From contig DAOWER010000248.1 in NCBI GenBank assembly GCA_030638405.1, forward strand, positions 1 to 6,272: a stretch of 6,272 nt of DNA, in the 5' to 3' direction. Position 1 is the stretch's first letter, and each line of letters starts with the position of its first letter. The translations under genes and the position numbers were made by a program. This stretch comes from Candidatus Eiseniibacteriota bacterium. Its GTDB lineage: Bacteria > Joyebacterota > Joyebacteria > Joyebacterales > Joyebacteraceae. The notes below the pieces were generated by a model. It did not search any database. It was not told where the DNA came from and saw only the letters and a list, made by a program, of their open reading frames with translations. This document shows, piece by piece, positions 5,702 through 6,272 of this stretch.

Positions 5702-6073
5702 GGGGGCGATCTGGTTTCGACGAGGGTGAGAGAAACACGGATGGCATGTCGAGGTCCCGTTGGCTCGTAAAACAAACGGGGAATTTTCAACTGCCGACTA
5801 TACACCGGCATACGTCTGCTAACTAGTTCCACTAGTTAAGTAAGACGCGTCCCACCCGGTTTGGCCCGTGGTGCCGGGATGGGGCGTCGCTTACACGGGC
5901 TAGTTTCCGACCTTGACCGCTGGGTGAGGAAGCGAAGCAATCACGGCGGCTGGCGTCCTGGGTATCCCGCCCATTGGAGACCCGGGAAGCGAGATCTAAA
6001 CATCGGGCTATGCATGTAGAGGTCCGTGTGGAACCGCTTTCGGACGCGGGTTCGATTCCCGCCGCCTCCACCA
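5702..6073 (+). ncRNA. ssrA: Transfer-messenger RNA (tmRNA)
   Basis: A one-piece tmRNA of about 372 nt that, with SmpB, rescues stalled ribosomes and tags the unfinished protein. The tRNA-like domain is complete: acceptor stem GGGGGCG (5702-5708) pairs with CGCCTCC (6063-6069, one G-T pair), A6070 is the discriminator, CCA is encoded at 6071-6073, and the T arm is GCGGG-TTCGATT-CCCGC (6046-6062). The 5' part has the conserved GGTTTCGACG. Pseudoknot 1 is CGAG 5750-5753 with CTCG 5764-5767 and CCCGTT 5756-5761 with AACGGG 5775-5780. Pseudoknot 2 includes GACGC 5844-5848 with GCGTC 5884-5888 and GCCCGTG 5864-5870 with CACGGGC 5894-5900. The tag frame lies between them. Identification is certain; the exact 5' end rests on the acceptor pairing. 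Confidence 0.97.
5793..5822 (+). other. Probable tmRNA tag-peptide reading frame, ADYTPAYVC
   Basis: The first Ala codon after pseudoknot 1 is GCC 5793. From it the frame reads Ala-Asp-Tyr-Thr-Pro-Ala-Tyr-Val-Cys and stops at TAA 5820-5822. The resume codon lies 12 nt after the pseudoknot, and A5789 occupies the -4 position where E. coli has an important A. The end Tyr-Val-Cys is unlike the usual (L/V)AA. The same frame is open upstream through pseudoknot 1, so the resume codon is inferred. A second in-frame TAA lies at 5841-5843. Confidence 0.6.
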
Positions 6074-6081
6074 CAGACATA

Positions 6082-6122
6082 GAGAGGGCCCCGATCACTG
6101 TGACCGGGGCCCTCTCGCGTTT
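6082..6122 (+). terminator. Intrinsic terminator of ssrA
   Basis: GAGAGGGCCCCG (6082-6093) pairs perfectly over 12 bp with CGGGGCCCTCTC (6105-6116) around an 11-nt loop, 8 nt after the tmRNA CCA. The tail GCGTTT is only weakly T-rich, but the stem is very stable. Confidence 0.8.
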
Positions 6123-6141
6123 GGGGCCGTCGGCAGCCGGC

Positions 6142-6176
6142 AGGCAAAGAAGAAGGCGGTGACTCTCGTCACCGCC
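6142..6176 (-). terminator. Intrinsic terminator of the minus-strand gene
   Basis: On the minus strand GGCGGTGAC (6176-6168), loop GAGA, and GTCACCGCC (6163-6155) form a 9-bp perfect stem followed by TTCTTCTTT. It starts 12 nt after the stop of the gene at 6189-6272. The plus-strand side has no T-run, so it works for the minus strand. Confidence 0.85.
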
Positions 6177-6188
6177 ACCTCAGAAAAC

Positions 6189-6272
6189 TCATCGTGCCCA
6201 GTTATAGCGGTACAACGCCTTGATGCTGGTCCAGGACTGCTCCTCGACCGGCGAGATCTGGAGATCGATGCA
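6189..6272 (-). CDS. C-terminal end of unidentified protein (partial)
   Basis: Reading the minus strand from the right edge gives 27 codons ending in TGA (complement of 6189-6191). The last residues are VEEQSWTSIKALYRYNWAR. The gene starts outside the window. That it is real is supported by the strong T-tailed terminator 12 nt after its stop and by the absence of another frame that explains that terminator. The S-W-x-x-I-K-x-L-Y-R end resembles short conserved C-termini I associate loosely with proteins of some uncultured bacterial lineages; this is a weak recollection and not an assignment. No domain can be recognised in so short a piece. The gene converges on ssrA. Confidence 0.65.
   Translation of the reverse strand, partial: CIDLQISPVEEQSWTSIKALYRYNWAR

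Noticed and set aside
4273..5832. Long minus-strand open frame (519 codons) opposite the Fe-S and HMA-like genes and into ssrA
   Set aside because: Low-complexity Arg/His/Glu/Gln-rich translation with no motif; the plus strand carries conserved cysteine motifs, and the frame also covers tmRNA.
5832..6162. Open frames on both strands across the 3' half of the tmRNA, including a minus-strand one containing AAGIEPAS and another with GGGGNRTRV
   Set aside because: These are well-known spurious translations of tRNA/tmRNA 3' ends. The DNA is fully explained by the tmRNA fold.

Overview
This is a bacterial window of high GC content with compact gene spacing. It shows strong Shine-Dalgarno sites, GTG as well as ATG starts, a tRNA with an encoded CCA, and a one-piece tmRNA. 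The sequence does not name a species. The tmRNA and the SSB tail are generic to bacteria. The C-terminal end of the minus-strand protein and the odd tmRNA tag suggest a lineage outside the well-studied phyla, possibly an FCB-type candidate phylum, but that is a guess.

Layout: (1) 1-152 is the 3' end of ssb, ending in the classic DDDLPF tail. (2) 230-306 is tRNA-Lys(CUU), followed by a hairpin terminator. (3) 504-532 is a strong sigma70-type promoter (TTGACA, 17 nt, TAGACT) placed so close to ATG 541 that the mRNA is probably leaderless. It opens a five-gene plus-strand cluster: a GT4 glycosyltransferase (541-1797), a PaaK/CapK-family adenylate-forming ligase (1895-3298), a second GT4 glycosyltransferase (3285-4382, overlapping the ligase by 14 nt), a four-helix membrane 4Fe-4S protein related to NapH (4393-5169), and a small membrane-anchored protein with a degenerate heavy-metal-associated (HMA) fold (5188-5565). 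(4) 5616-5644 is a second TTGACA/N17/TAGATT promoter driving ssrA (tmRNA, 5702-6073), which ends in a strong hairpin terminator. (5) On the minus strand, the last 27 codons of another gene (6189-6272) enter from the right edge and end in their own T-tailed terminator, so two transcription units converge at about 6123-6142.

The first three cluster genes look like part of a surface-glycan pathway: two GT-B transferases and an enzyme that could activate an organic acid for attachment to a glycan. The last two look like a separate redox/metal module carried on the same transcript: an electron-transfer Fe-S membrane protein followed by a single-domain HMA-like protein that has lost the second metal-binding cysteine.

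The points most worth a second look are the putative leaderless start at 541, the tmRNA tag whose best reading (ADYTPAYVC) lacks the usual hydrophobic-Ala-Ala end, and the Fe-S/HMA pair.
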